NCBI GenBank assembly: GCA_016207585.1
Contig: JACQPI010000137.1
Location: forward strand, 1 to 5,820
Length of the DNA stretch: 5,820 nt
Direction of reading: 5' to 3'
Origin: Elusimicrobiota bacterium
GTDB taxonomy: Bacteria; Elusimicrobiota; Elusimicrobia; UBA1565; JACRDR01
Within the stretch, counting starts at the first letter, position 1. Every line of letters starts with the position of its first letter. Below are positions 1 through 4,327 of the stretch, one piece after another. The translations under genes and the position numbers were made by a program. The notes below the pieces were generated by a model. The model saw nothing but the letters and a program-made list of their open reading frames with translations. It was not told the origin of the DNA and did not search any database.

Positions 1-17
1 GGTCATGGTTTCCGCTC

Positions 18-77
18 TGCCGAGCTCCAACCATTTCCGCGCACACCCGCTTTCAGCGGGTACCCGTGCTTGGTCAT
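18..77. repeat. 60-bp perfect direct repeat, copy 1
   Basis: This is identical base for base to 146-205, at an offset of 128. It contains a 7-bp stem with a TTC loop (45-51 paired with 55-61). That stem can extend by GCAC/GTGC (41-44 with 66-69) around a 4-base bulge. An outer CCAA/TTGG pairing is also possible (27-30 with 70-73). Its right end holds the second of the three ATGACC starts on the minus strand. Confidence 0.9.
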
Positions 78-88
78 GGTTTCCGCTC

Positions 89-150
89 TGCCGCGCGCAA
101 GGTGTTACTCCTCTCGCGCGGCACTGGGCGCGTTATCGCGCCCGGTGCCG
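89..150. repeat. 57-bp insertion in one repeat unit, bounded by TGCCG, with two overlapping hairpins
   Basis: Compared with the short unit, the long one carries 57 extra bases. TGCCG occurs at both edges (89-93 and 146-150), like a 5-base target duplication or a slippage homology. Two inverted repeats are visible. TGCCGCGCG at 89-97 pairs perfectly with CGCGCGGCA at 115-123 across a 17-base loop. The 14-base arm at 119-132 pairs with 137-150 around a TTAT loop, with one T/G mismatch (125 with 144). They share 119-123 and so cannot form together. On the minus strand the insertion is exactly 19 codons and contains no stop. It may be a tiny non-autonomous element, or the short copy may derive from the long one by deletion between the TGCCG repeats. 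Confidence 0.6.
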
Positions 151-205
151 AGCTCCAACCATTTCCGCGCACACCCGCTTTCAGCGGGTACCCGTGCTTG
201 GTCAT
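146..205. repeat. 60-bp perfect direct repeat, copy 2, overlapping the porA stop
   Basis: This is identical to 18-77. Its last four bases (202-205) include the porA stop codon (TGA on the minus strand, 202-204) and the ATG at 205-203 that overlaps it. The repeat boundary therefore coincides with the end of porA. Either the element landed there, or the duplication began at this gene junction. The stem-loop lies at 173-179 paired with 183-189. Confidence 0.9.
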
Positions 206-1356
206 CGCGCCTCCTCGAGCCACGCCTCCCGCCCCGGGTCGACCCGTTCCTGATGAGCGTCCCGCCATATCTCCTGAAGGAGCTCCGGCGTCACATCCCC
301 TCCCCCGAGGCCCACCACCGTCCCATAAATCGGCGGCCGAAGCGAGTCGCCGTAAAACGCGGCCTTCAGCTCCTGAAAAAATATCCCGCCGCCGCCCATG
401 GAGTAGTTGCGGTCGACAACGGCCAGCCGCGCCCCCGGCCGCACCCAACGCCGGATCGCGCGCAGGGGAAACGGCCTAAAACAGCGGACCCTCAGGTTGC
501 CGGCCTTGAACCCTCCGCGGCGCAATTCGTCGACCGCCTCAAGGGCGGTCGACCCGACGGCCCCCGACGTGACCAGGACCACGTCGGCATCCTCGCAACG
601 GTACGGATCCACCGAACCGTACGACCGCCCGAACTGTTCCCCGAATTCGCGTCCGACTTCTTCGATAATCTCCCCGGCCCGCTCCATGTCGGCCGCCATT
701 CGGCGGCGCAGCCGGAAATAATCCTTGGGCCCGGCGAGCGCCCCGAAAGAAAGCGGCCGCTTCCAATCCAATACCTGAGAGGGGCGATAGGGCGGCAAAA
801 AACGGTCCACGTCCTGTTGATCCGGGACCTCGACGGGCTCATAGGTATGGGAGAGGGTAAACCCCTCCAATACGACCATCGCCGGCAGCCGGACGTTTTC
901 GGCCACCTTATATGCCATCAGCACGGAATCAAGGACCTCTTGATTATTGGAACAATAAAACTGCATCCAGCCGGTGTCGCGTTGGGACAGGGAGTCCGTC
1001 TGGTCGGTCCAAAGATTCCATGGCGCCGCCAGGGCGCGGTTCACCTCGGTCATCACGACGGGAAGCCGCGCGCCCGAAACCCAATGCAGGAGCTCATGCA
1101 TATACGCAAGGCCCTGCGAGGAGGTCGAGGTAAAGGTCCGCGCGCCGGAAGTCGCGGCTCCCAGCAAAAGAGCCATTGCGGAGTGCTCCGACTCGACCGG
1201 GATGAATTGCCCCTGGAACCGTCCCGACGCGTGGAGCTCGGCCAAAAGCTCCACCGATTGCGTCTGCGGGGTGATGGGATAGGCCGCGACCACGTCCACG
1301 CGGGCCAGCATCGCCCCCATCGCAGCGGCGTGGTTGCCCATCAGCACCTTCTTCAC
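202..1356 (-). CDS. porA: Pyruvate:ferredoxin oxidoreductase, alpha subunit (PorA)
   Basis: This is the alpha subunit of the four-subunit 2-oxoacid:ferredoxin oxidoreductase. The enzyme converts pyruvate, CoA and oxidised ferredoxin to acetyl-CoA, CO2 and reduced ferredoxin in the cytoplasm. The product is 384 residues, the normal family length. The hallmark YPITPQT lies at residues 26-32 and VESEHSA at 54-60. TSSQGL (78-83) is followed by WNLWTDQTDSLSQRDTGW (113-130), and LEGFTLSH (163-170) precedes VPDQQDVD; these are PorA-like. The C-terminal transketolase-like domain (about 255-355) includes VTSGAVGS and a glycine-rich DRNYSMGGGG. The start is GTG at 1356-1354, with AGGAGG four bases upstream, overlapping the porD stop (GTGA). 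A later in-frame ATG at 1341 is less likely. Other 2-oxoacids (2-oxoisovalerate, 2-oxoglutarate) cannot be fully excluded as substrates. The active enzyme also needs PorB, which is not visible here. Confidence 0.95.
   Translation of the reverse strand: MKKVLMGNHAAAMGAMLARVDVVAAYPITPQTQSVELLAELHASGRFQGQFIPVESEHSAMALLLGAATSGARTFTSTSSQGLAYMHELLHWVSGARLPVVMTEVNRALAAPWNLWTDQTDSLSQRDTGWMQFYCSNNQEVLDSVLMAYKVAENVRLPAMVVLEGFTLSHTYEPVEVPDQQDVDRFLPPYRPSQVLDWKRPLSFGALAGPKDYFRLRRRMAADMERAGEIIEEVGREFGEQFGRSYGSVDPYRCEDADVVLVTSGAVGSTALEAVDELRRGGFKAGNLRVRCFRPFPLRAIRRWVRPGARLAVVDRNYSMGGGGIFFQELKAAFYGDSLRPPIYGTVVGLGGGDVTPELLQEIWRDAHQERVDPGREAWLEEAR
210..215 (-). promoter_or_regulatory. Strong Shine-Dalgarno site at the end of porA
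   Basis: Read on the minus strand this is AGGAGG, four bases (CGCG) before the ATG at 205-203. It lies inside the last codons of porA. Its strength and spacing match the porA site at 1361-1366, so it looks like a working site for a coupled downstream gene, expected to be porB. Confidence 0.6.
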
Positions 1357-1634
1357 GCCGCCTCCTCGGGCTCCAGCGCGATGCAATGCGCGGGGCATTC
1401 CTGGACGCAGATGCCGCAGCCCTTGCAATAATGAAAGTCGATCCTCGGAACCTTGTCGGTGAGCTCCACGCAGGCCTCGGGGCAGTACTTCCAGCAAATC
1501 AGGCAGCCGGTGCAGCGGGACGCTCCGATCGCTGGCTTGAGGCTGCGCCAGTTGCCCGTCAAATTTTCCGCCATCGACCGATCCGAGACGATCTCTTGCG
1601 GCAGAACGAGCGGGTCGCTCTCAAGCCACGGCAT
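1353..1634 (-). CDS. porD: Pyruvate:ferredoxin oxidoreductase, delta subunit (PorD), 2x[4Fe-4S] ferredoxin type
   Basis: This small iron-sulfur subunit passes electrons from the TPP site of the oxidoreductase to external ferredoxin. It has 93 residues. Two bacterial-ferredoxin motifs of form CxxCxxCxxxCP are clear: C41, C44, C47, C51-P and C70, C73, C76, C80-P. An extra cysteine follows each motif at the same place (C55 and C84, giving CPxxC), which is more than the eight needed for two clusters. The N-terminal 40 residues hold no cysteines and include the segment NWRSLKP that usually precedes the clusters in PorD. The ATG at 1634 overlaps the end of porG by 14 bases and has GGAGG six bases upstream (1641-1645). 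A second ATG at 1574 would give a 73-residue form. Its place between gamma and alpha is the standard order. Confidence 0.93.
   Translation of the reverse strand: MPWLESDPLVLPQEIVSDRSMAENLTGNWRSLKPAIGASRCTGCLICWKYCPEACVELTDKVPRIDFHYCKGCGICVQECPAHCIALEPEEAA
1361..1366 (-). promoter_or_regulatory. Shine-Dalgarno site for porA
   Basis: On the minus strand this reads AGGAGG, four bases (CGGC) before the GTG at 1356-1354. It lies within the last codons of porD. It supports the GTG start over the ATG at 1341, and gives an N-terminus (MKKVLMGNHA) typical of the family. Confidence 0.75.
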
Positions 1635-2199
1635 GGAGCCCCTCCATCGTCTTCGCCAGCTGATGCGCTTCGCGCGCCGCAGCGACGTTCTCCTCCATCT
1701 TCGCGGGGACCGACTCCCGGATCGCGGCCTCCAAAGAGGCCAAGTCAGCCAGGTTGAATATCGCGGCGACCGCGCCGCACATCGTCGTATTGACGAGCGG
1801 ATTCGAAGCCGAACCGAGACGATGCTCCCACGCGATGCGTCGGGCGGGAATGGTGAAAACCCGGTAATCGGACCAGCGGCTCGACAGCTCCTCCGCTGGC
1901 TTCGGCGTGTTTATGAGCAGCCGTCCGCCGGGCTTAAGGCCGCGGGTGATCCCGGGATCGGCGGCGAGAGTCGGATCGAAAAGAACGACCGCATCCGGCT
2001 CGTAAATCCGGCTCCGGAGCACTATTTTCCTATCCGAAATGCGCAGATACGCCGTCACCGGAGCGCCGCGGCGCTCCACGCCGAACTCCGGAATCGCAAG
2101 GCATTCGCCCCGGCCGGAGCGCAATACGGCATCCGCCAGGATCTTGGCGGCCAACACAATCCCTTGGCCGCCGCGGCCGTGGAAGCGGATTTCCATCAT
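1621..2199 (-). CDS. porG: Pyruvate:ferredoxin oxidoreductase, gamma subunit (PorG)
   Basis: This is the gamma (catalytic-domain) subunit of the 2-oxoacid:ferredoxin oxidoreductase, cytoplasmic, and part of the same complex as PorD and PorA. With the chosen start it has 192 residues, a usual length. The family signature HGRGGQG is at residues 7-13, directly after the start. FGVERRGAPVTAYLRIS is at 39-55, DAVVLFDPTL at 69-78 and NTTMCGAVA at 137-145. Two ATGs lie in tandem at 2199 and 2196. I chose 2199 because GGGGA lies just upstream and because family members begin a few residues before the HGRGGQG motif. An ATG at 2217 would add six residues (MDTRGK) but has no visible ribosome binding site. 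The stop overlaps porD by 14 bases. The gap of 81 bases to the upstream membrane-protein gene shows no clear promoter, so cotranscription is possible. Confidence 0.93.
   Translation of the reverse strand: MMEIRFHGRGGQGIVLAAKILADAVLRSGRGECLAIPEFGVERRGAPVTAYLRISDRKIVLRSRIYEPDAVVLFDPTLAADPGITRGLKPGGRLLINTPKPAEELSSRWSDYRVFTIPARRIAWEHRLGSASNPLVNTTMCGAVAAIFNLADLASLEAAIRESVPAKMEENVAAAREAHQLAKTMEGLHAVA
1641..1645 (-). promoter_or_regulatory. Shine-Dalgarno site for porD
   Basis: On the minus strand this is GGAGG, six bases before the ATG at 1634-1632, inside the porG coding region. It decides the longer porD start over the internal ATG at 1574. Confidence 0.65.
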
Positions 2200-2280
2200 T
2201 TTTCCCCGCGTATCCATAATGACGCTATTTTCATACGCAACGGAGATGCCACGGGGGCTACCAGAAATTTTCCGCGACTT

Positions 2281-2643
2281 TCAACGGCCGAAAATCATCC
2301 GGAGCGCGATAAGAAATAGCGCCGCGCCGAAAACTCTGCGCAGCGCGTCCTGGGGCAGGGCGATCGCGAACTTCGCGCCGAGGACGCTTCCCAAAACAAA
2401 TCCCACGCAGATGAGAGCGGCCACTTTAAGATCGACATAGCCCTGTTTATAGTAGGTCCAGGCGGCCAAGATCCCGATGGGCGGCACCAAGAGGGCCAGC
2501 GTCGTTCCCTGCGCCAGGTGCTGAGGCATCTTGAAAAACAGGACCAGCGCGGGCACGATAAAAATCCCTCCGCCGATTCCGATGAGCCCGCTAAGGACCC
2601 CCGCTCCCGCGCCTAGAAGCACATACAACAGAAGCAATGCCAT
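2281..2643 (-). CDS. Half-length TauE/SafE (TSUP) family membrane protein
   Basis: This is a 120-residue integral membrane protein of the TauE/SafE (TSUP) superfamily. Members move sulfite, sulfonates or other small organic anions across the inner membrane. The family core is visible: GLIGIGGGIFIVPALVLFF (19-37), then AQGTTLALLVPPIG (44-57), then a GFVLGSVLGAKFA segment (81-93) and a C-terminal LRRVFGAALFLIALRMIFG (101-119). About four hydrophobic helices can be drawn (roughly 3-20, 26-38 or 45-62, 72-95, 101-118). Full TSUP proteins are about 250 residues with two such halves. This one has a single half and complete ends, so it would have to work as a dimer. The start ATG at 2643 lacks a clear Shine-Dalgarno site. 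The substrate cannot be read from sequence, and linkage to por may be functional or incidental. Confidence 0.85.
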   Translation of the reverse strand: MALLLLYVLLGAGAGVLSGLIGIGGGIFIVPALVLFFKMPQHLAQGTTLALLVPPIGILAAWTYYKQGYVDLKVAALICVGFVLGSVLGAKFAIALPQDALRRVFGAALFLIALRMIFGR

Positions 2644-2667
2644 CGCTTCATTATGTATTTTTTTGGG

Positions 2668-2695
2668 TTGAATTGGGACTCAAAAAAGCTAAAAT
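2668..2695 (+). promoter_or_regulatory. Candidate sigma70-type promoter for the FKBP gene
   Basis: TTGAAT (2668-2673) and TAAAAT (2690-2695) match the -35 and -10 consensus at four and five of six positions, with a 16-base spacer. Transcription would start near 2702, leaving a leader of about 18 bases that holds just the ribosome binding site. The match could arise by chance in this AT-rich spacer. Confidence 0.45.
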
Positions 2696-2703
2696 GCCCG
2701 CAA

Positions 2704-2710
2704 GAGAGGA
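2704..2710 (+). promoter_or_regulatory. Shine-Dalgarno site for the FKBP gene
   Basis: GAGAGGA lies nine bases before the ATG at 2720. It supports this start, which in turn gives an intact signal peptide. Confidence 0.6.
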
Positions 2711-2719
2711 TAATAAACC

Positions 2720-3442
2720 ATGCTCCGAAGATTGTCTTTAGCCGTCCTGTGTGCGACGATTTCCGCCGGACAAACCCGGGCTCAGGAACGCCCCCTGAAG
2801 ACGGACGACCAGAAAACCCTGTATGCGCTCGGCATTTCCCTGGGGAATCAGGTAGGACAAAGACTGTCGATCCTGGGGCTGACGGCGACCGAGGTTCAAA
2901 CGGTCGAGTTGGGGCTGAGGGACGCGGTCCTCAATAAGAAACCCCGCGTGAACATGGAGGTGTTTGGCCCCAAGATTCAGACGCTGGCCGAAGGCAAAAT
3001 GGCGGCCCAGGCCCAAAAAGACAAGGCGATCGCCGACAAGGAAAAATCCAAGAGCAAGGATTTTCTGCAAAAAGCGGCGAAGGAAAAGGGCGCTATAAAA
3101 CTCCCCTCCGGGCTCGTGTACACACCGATCAAGGCGGGCTCCGGAGCTTCCCCCAAGGAGACCGACACGGTCCGCGTCCACTACCATGGGACCTTTCCGG
3201 ATGGGAAAGTTTTCGACAGTTCCGTGCAGCGCAAAGAGCCCGCCGAGTTCCCCTTGAACGGGGTGATCCCCTGCTGGACCGAGGGCGTCCAAAAGCTCAA
3301 AGAGGGCGGCAAGGCCAAACTCGTCTGTCCCTCCGAAATCGCTTACGGCGACCGCGGCTCGCCGCCCGTCGTTCCTCCCGGCGCGACGCTGGTTTTCGAG
3401 GTGGAGCTCCTAAAAATCCTGGCCGCGGCGCCGGCAAAATAG
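2720..3442 (+). CDS. Exported FKBP-type peptidyl-prolyl cis-trans isomerase (FKBP_N + FKBP_C, Mip/FkpA-like)
   Basis: This enzyme catalyses cis-trans isomerisation of Xaa-Pro bonds and probably assists folding in the periplasm. Its 240 residues begin with a signal peptide (basic MLRR, hydrophobic 5-16, likely cleavage after about residue 21, TRA|Q). Next is an FKBP_N-type helical dimerisation domain (about 28-95, with the typical YALGISLGNQVG at 35-46). A lysine/alanine-rich helical linker follows (about 95-125), and then the FKBP_C catalytic domain (about 130-234). The aligned active-site residues of FKBP12 are all present: Y155, F165-D166, F177, V182-I183, W186, Y209 and F226. Two cysteines (C185, C203) lie in the catalytic domain. 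The length and layout match Mip/FkpA proteins. I leave the symbol blank because fkpA, fklB and mip cannot be told apart here. It ends 39 bases before the first response regulator. Confidence 0.93.
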   Translation: MLRRLSLAVLCATISAGQTRAQERPLKTDDQKTLYALGISLGNQVGQRLSILGLTATEVQTVELGLRDAVLNKKPRVNMEVFGPKIQTLAEGKMAAQAQKDKAIADKEKSKSKDFLQKAAKEKGAIKLPSGLVYTPIKAGSGASPKETDTVRVHYHGTFPDGKVFDSSVQRKEPAEFPLNGVIPCWTEGVQKLKEGGKAKLVCPSEIAYGDRGSPPVVPPGATLVFEVELLKILAAAPAK

Positions 3443-3481
3443 GGCTCGCGGCGCGCGCGCTCTTTTTGCTAAAGTTTTTAC

Positions 3482-3883
3482 GTGGCGAACATACTAGTCG
3501 TAGACGATGAGAAAGACGTCGTCACGCTGATCAAGTTCCTCCTGGAAAAAGACGGGCACCGGGTCGCCGAGGCCTTCAACGGAGCCGAGGCGCTCAAGCT
3601 GCTGGGAGTCGAACCGCCGGACCCCAGCGCCGCTCTGCCGGACCTGATTATCCTCGATGTCATGATGCCGGTCGTGGACGGCTACACGACTGCGACCAAG
3701 CTGCGGGAAAACGCGGAGACGCGCGCTATTCCCCTCGTGATCCTGACCGCCAAGGGCCAAATGCGCGATGTCTTCGAAATGACCCCCAACGTGGCCGCCT
3801 ACATCGAAAAACCCTTCGATCCCAAGCAACTCAGAGATTTGGTGACGGGCATGTTCCCTTCCGGCGGCCCCTCAAGACCTTAA
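3482..3883 (+). CDS. Receiver-only (CheY-like) response regulator 1
   Basis: This is a stand-alone phosphoreceiver domain of 133 residues with no DNA-binding or enzymatic output domain. The acidic pocket is D8-D9-E10, the phosphoacceptor is D59 (LIILDVMMP), the switch Thr is T89 (LTAKGQ) and the conserved Lys is K110 (EKPFDP). It should be phosphorylated by a histidine kinase encoded elsewhere and act by protein-protein contact or as a phosphorelay intermediate. The loop between helix 2 and strand 3 (GVEPPDPSAALPDL, 42-55) is longer than in CheY. The start is GTG at 3482, placed directly before the canonical ILVVDDE; only a weak ribosome binding site (TAAAG) is visible. The short tail after helix 5 (PSGGPSRP) is not a domain. 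The partner gene begins five bases after its stop. Confidence 0.92.
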   Translation: MANILVVDDEKDVVTLIKFLLEKDGHRVAEAFNGAEALKLLGVEPPDPSAALPDLIILDVMMPVVDGYTTATKLRENAETRAIPLVILTAKGQMRDVFEMTPNVAAYIEKPFDPKQLRDLVTGMFPSGGPSRP

Positions 3884-3888
3884 CCGGC

Positions 3889-4287
3889 ATGGCGACCATC
3901 CTTGTGGTCGACGACGAAGCGGAAATCGTCACGCTCTTGCGCTTCGTGCTGGAACGAGACGGGCACACGATCCTGGAGGCCTCCAACGGCCAGGTCGCCC
4001 TCGAGCGCCTGGGCGTCGATCCGCCGATGCTCGATGTCGCGCTCCCGGATCTCATCATTCTCGACATCATGATGCCGATCATGGACGGCTACGCGCTCAA
4101 CAACCGCCTGCAGAAAGAAGACCGCACCAAATCGATCCCGATCCTGGTTTTGACCGCCAAGGGCCAGAGGATGCGGGACCTCTTCGAGCTCGCCCCGAAC
4201 GTCGCCGCCTACGTCCAGAAACCGTTCGATCCCAAGATGCTGAGGGAACTCATTACCGGGATACTCGCCGCCAAAAAGGCCGGCTAA
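3889..4287 (+). CDS. Receiver-only (CheY-like) response regulator 2, paralogue of the preceding gene
   Basis: This is a second single-domain receiver of 132 residues, about 60% identical by eye to the one ending five bases upstream, so the pair arose by tandem duplication. The phosphorylation site is intact: D8-D9-E10, D59 (LIILDIMMP), T89 (LTAKGQ) and K111 (QKPFDP). It shares the long loop GVDPPMLDVALPDL (42-55). One residue is extra compared with its neighbour, in the strand 4-helix 4 loop (KGQRMRD against KGQMRD), next to the switch Thr. No output domain is present. The ATG at 3889 has no good Shine-Dalgarno sequence, so it may depend on coupling to the upstream stop. No histidine kinase lies in the window, so the signal is unknown. 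Confidence 0.92.
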   Translation: MATILVVDDEAEIVTLLRFVLERDGHTILEASNGQVALERLGVDPPMLDVALPDLIILDIMMPIMDGYALNNRLQKEDRTKSIPILVLTAKGQRMRDLFELAPNVAAYVQKPFDPKMLRELITGILAAKKAG

Positions 4288-4327
4288 GGGCTTGCGACGA
4301 AATAGATCCTGAGCCCCGCGGAAACAA

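Larger units (their letters stand above)
1..205. repeat. Tandem direct-repeat array with internal hairpins, at the 3' end of porA
   Basis: The array has two perfect tandem copies of a 71-bp unit plus six bases of a third. Unit A is 1-71. Unit B is 72-199 and equals unit A with 57 extra bases. GGTCAT then recurs at 200-205. Bases 1-22 are identical to 72-93, and bases 18-77 are identical to 146-205, with no mismatch. Each unit carries the stem-loop ACCCGCT-TTC-AGCGGGT. On the minus strand each unit opens with ATGACC, encodes about 20 identical residues (MTKHGYPLKAGVRGNG...) and ends in a TGA that overlaps the next ATG. The CCCGC-type hairpin resembles dispersed REP-like palindromic repeats that I know from many bacterial genomes, but I cannot confirm membership of a family. 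The array may continue past the left edge. Alternatives are a duplicated porB 5' end or an assembly artefact at a contig end. Confidence 0.85.
74..205 (-). other. 43-codon ORF made of repeat sequence, at the expected porB start
   Basis: An ATG at 205-203 overlaps the porA stop (ATGA) and is preceded by AGGAGG four bases upstream, the same arrangement as at the porA start. Translation would run only 43 codons through the repeat unit and its 57-bp insertion, to a TGA at 76-74 that overlaps another ATG (77-75). The product would be basic and begin MTKHGYPLKAGVRG. It has no thiamine-binding or cysteine motif of a PorB N-terminus, which normally shows a GHxxCxGCG-like segment soon after the start. 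I do not recognise it as a protein family. The most likely reading is that the ribosome binding site belongs to porB and that the repeats separate it from the porB body. A genuine small peptide is possible but unsupported. Confidence 0.3.
2644..2719. promoter_or_regulatory. Divergent intergenic region between the TSUP/por block and the FKBP gene
   Basis: This 76-base spacer is markedly more AT-rich than its surroundings and separates two outward-facing gene blocks. It must hold the promoter for each unless transcription enters from elsewhere. A good plus-strand promoter is visible (2668-2695). On the minus strand CATAAT at 2656-2651 could be a -10 box, but no acceptable -35 lies at the right distance. 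If used, it would put transcription start at about the ATG, which would suit that gene's lack of a Shine-Dalgarno site. Confidence 0.5.

Noticed and set aside
119..150. An intrinsic terminator after porA, suggested by the strong 14-bp hairpin.
   Set aside because: No run of T follows on either strand, and the hairpin lies inside an insertion within a repeat unit, not at a conserved gene end.
1..205. A CRISPR array, suggested by regular direct repeats with palindromes.
   Set aside because: The units are contiguous, with no unique spacers of constant length, and the 57-bp difference is an insertion in one copy. No cas gene is present.
70..1431. A 453-codon open frame on the plus strand opposite porA, longer than porA itself.
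   Set aside because: It is an antisense shadow of GC-rich codon use. The protein has no recognisable domain and is rich in R, G, P and H, while the minus-strand frame carries unmistakable PorA motifs, a coupled start and a strong ribosome binding site.
2200..2280. A separate promoter for porG in the 81-base gap after the TSUP gene.
   Set aside because: TATGAAAAT is present on the minus strand, but no -35-like sequence sits at a suitable distance.
1453..2319. A 288-codon plus-strand frame opposite porG and porD.
   Set aside because: It shows no family motifs, and both genes on the other strand are secure by signature motifs and overlapping operon structure.
2720..3442. Cysteines C185 and C203 of the FKBP domain as an unusual disulfide.
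   Set aside because: From memory, IPCWTEG and LVCPSEIAYG variants are common in exported FKBPs, so this is not distinctive.
3443..3481. A terminator between the FKBP gene and the first regulator, from GC-rich bases followed by TCTTTTT.
   Set aside because: The GC stretch is alternating GCGCGC, and I could draw only a stem of three or four pairs. The T run alone is not enough.
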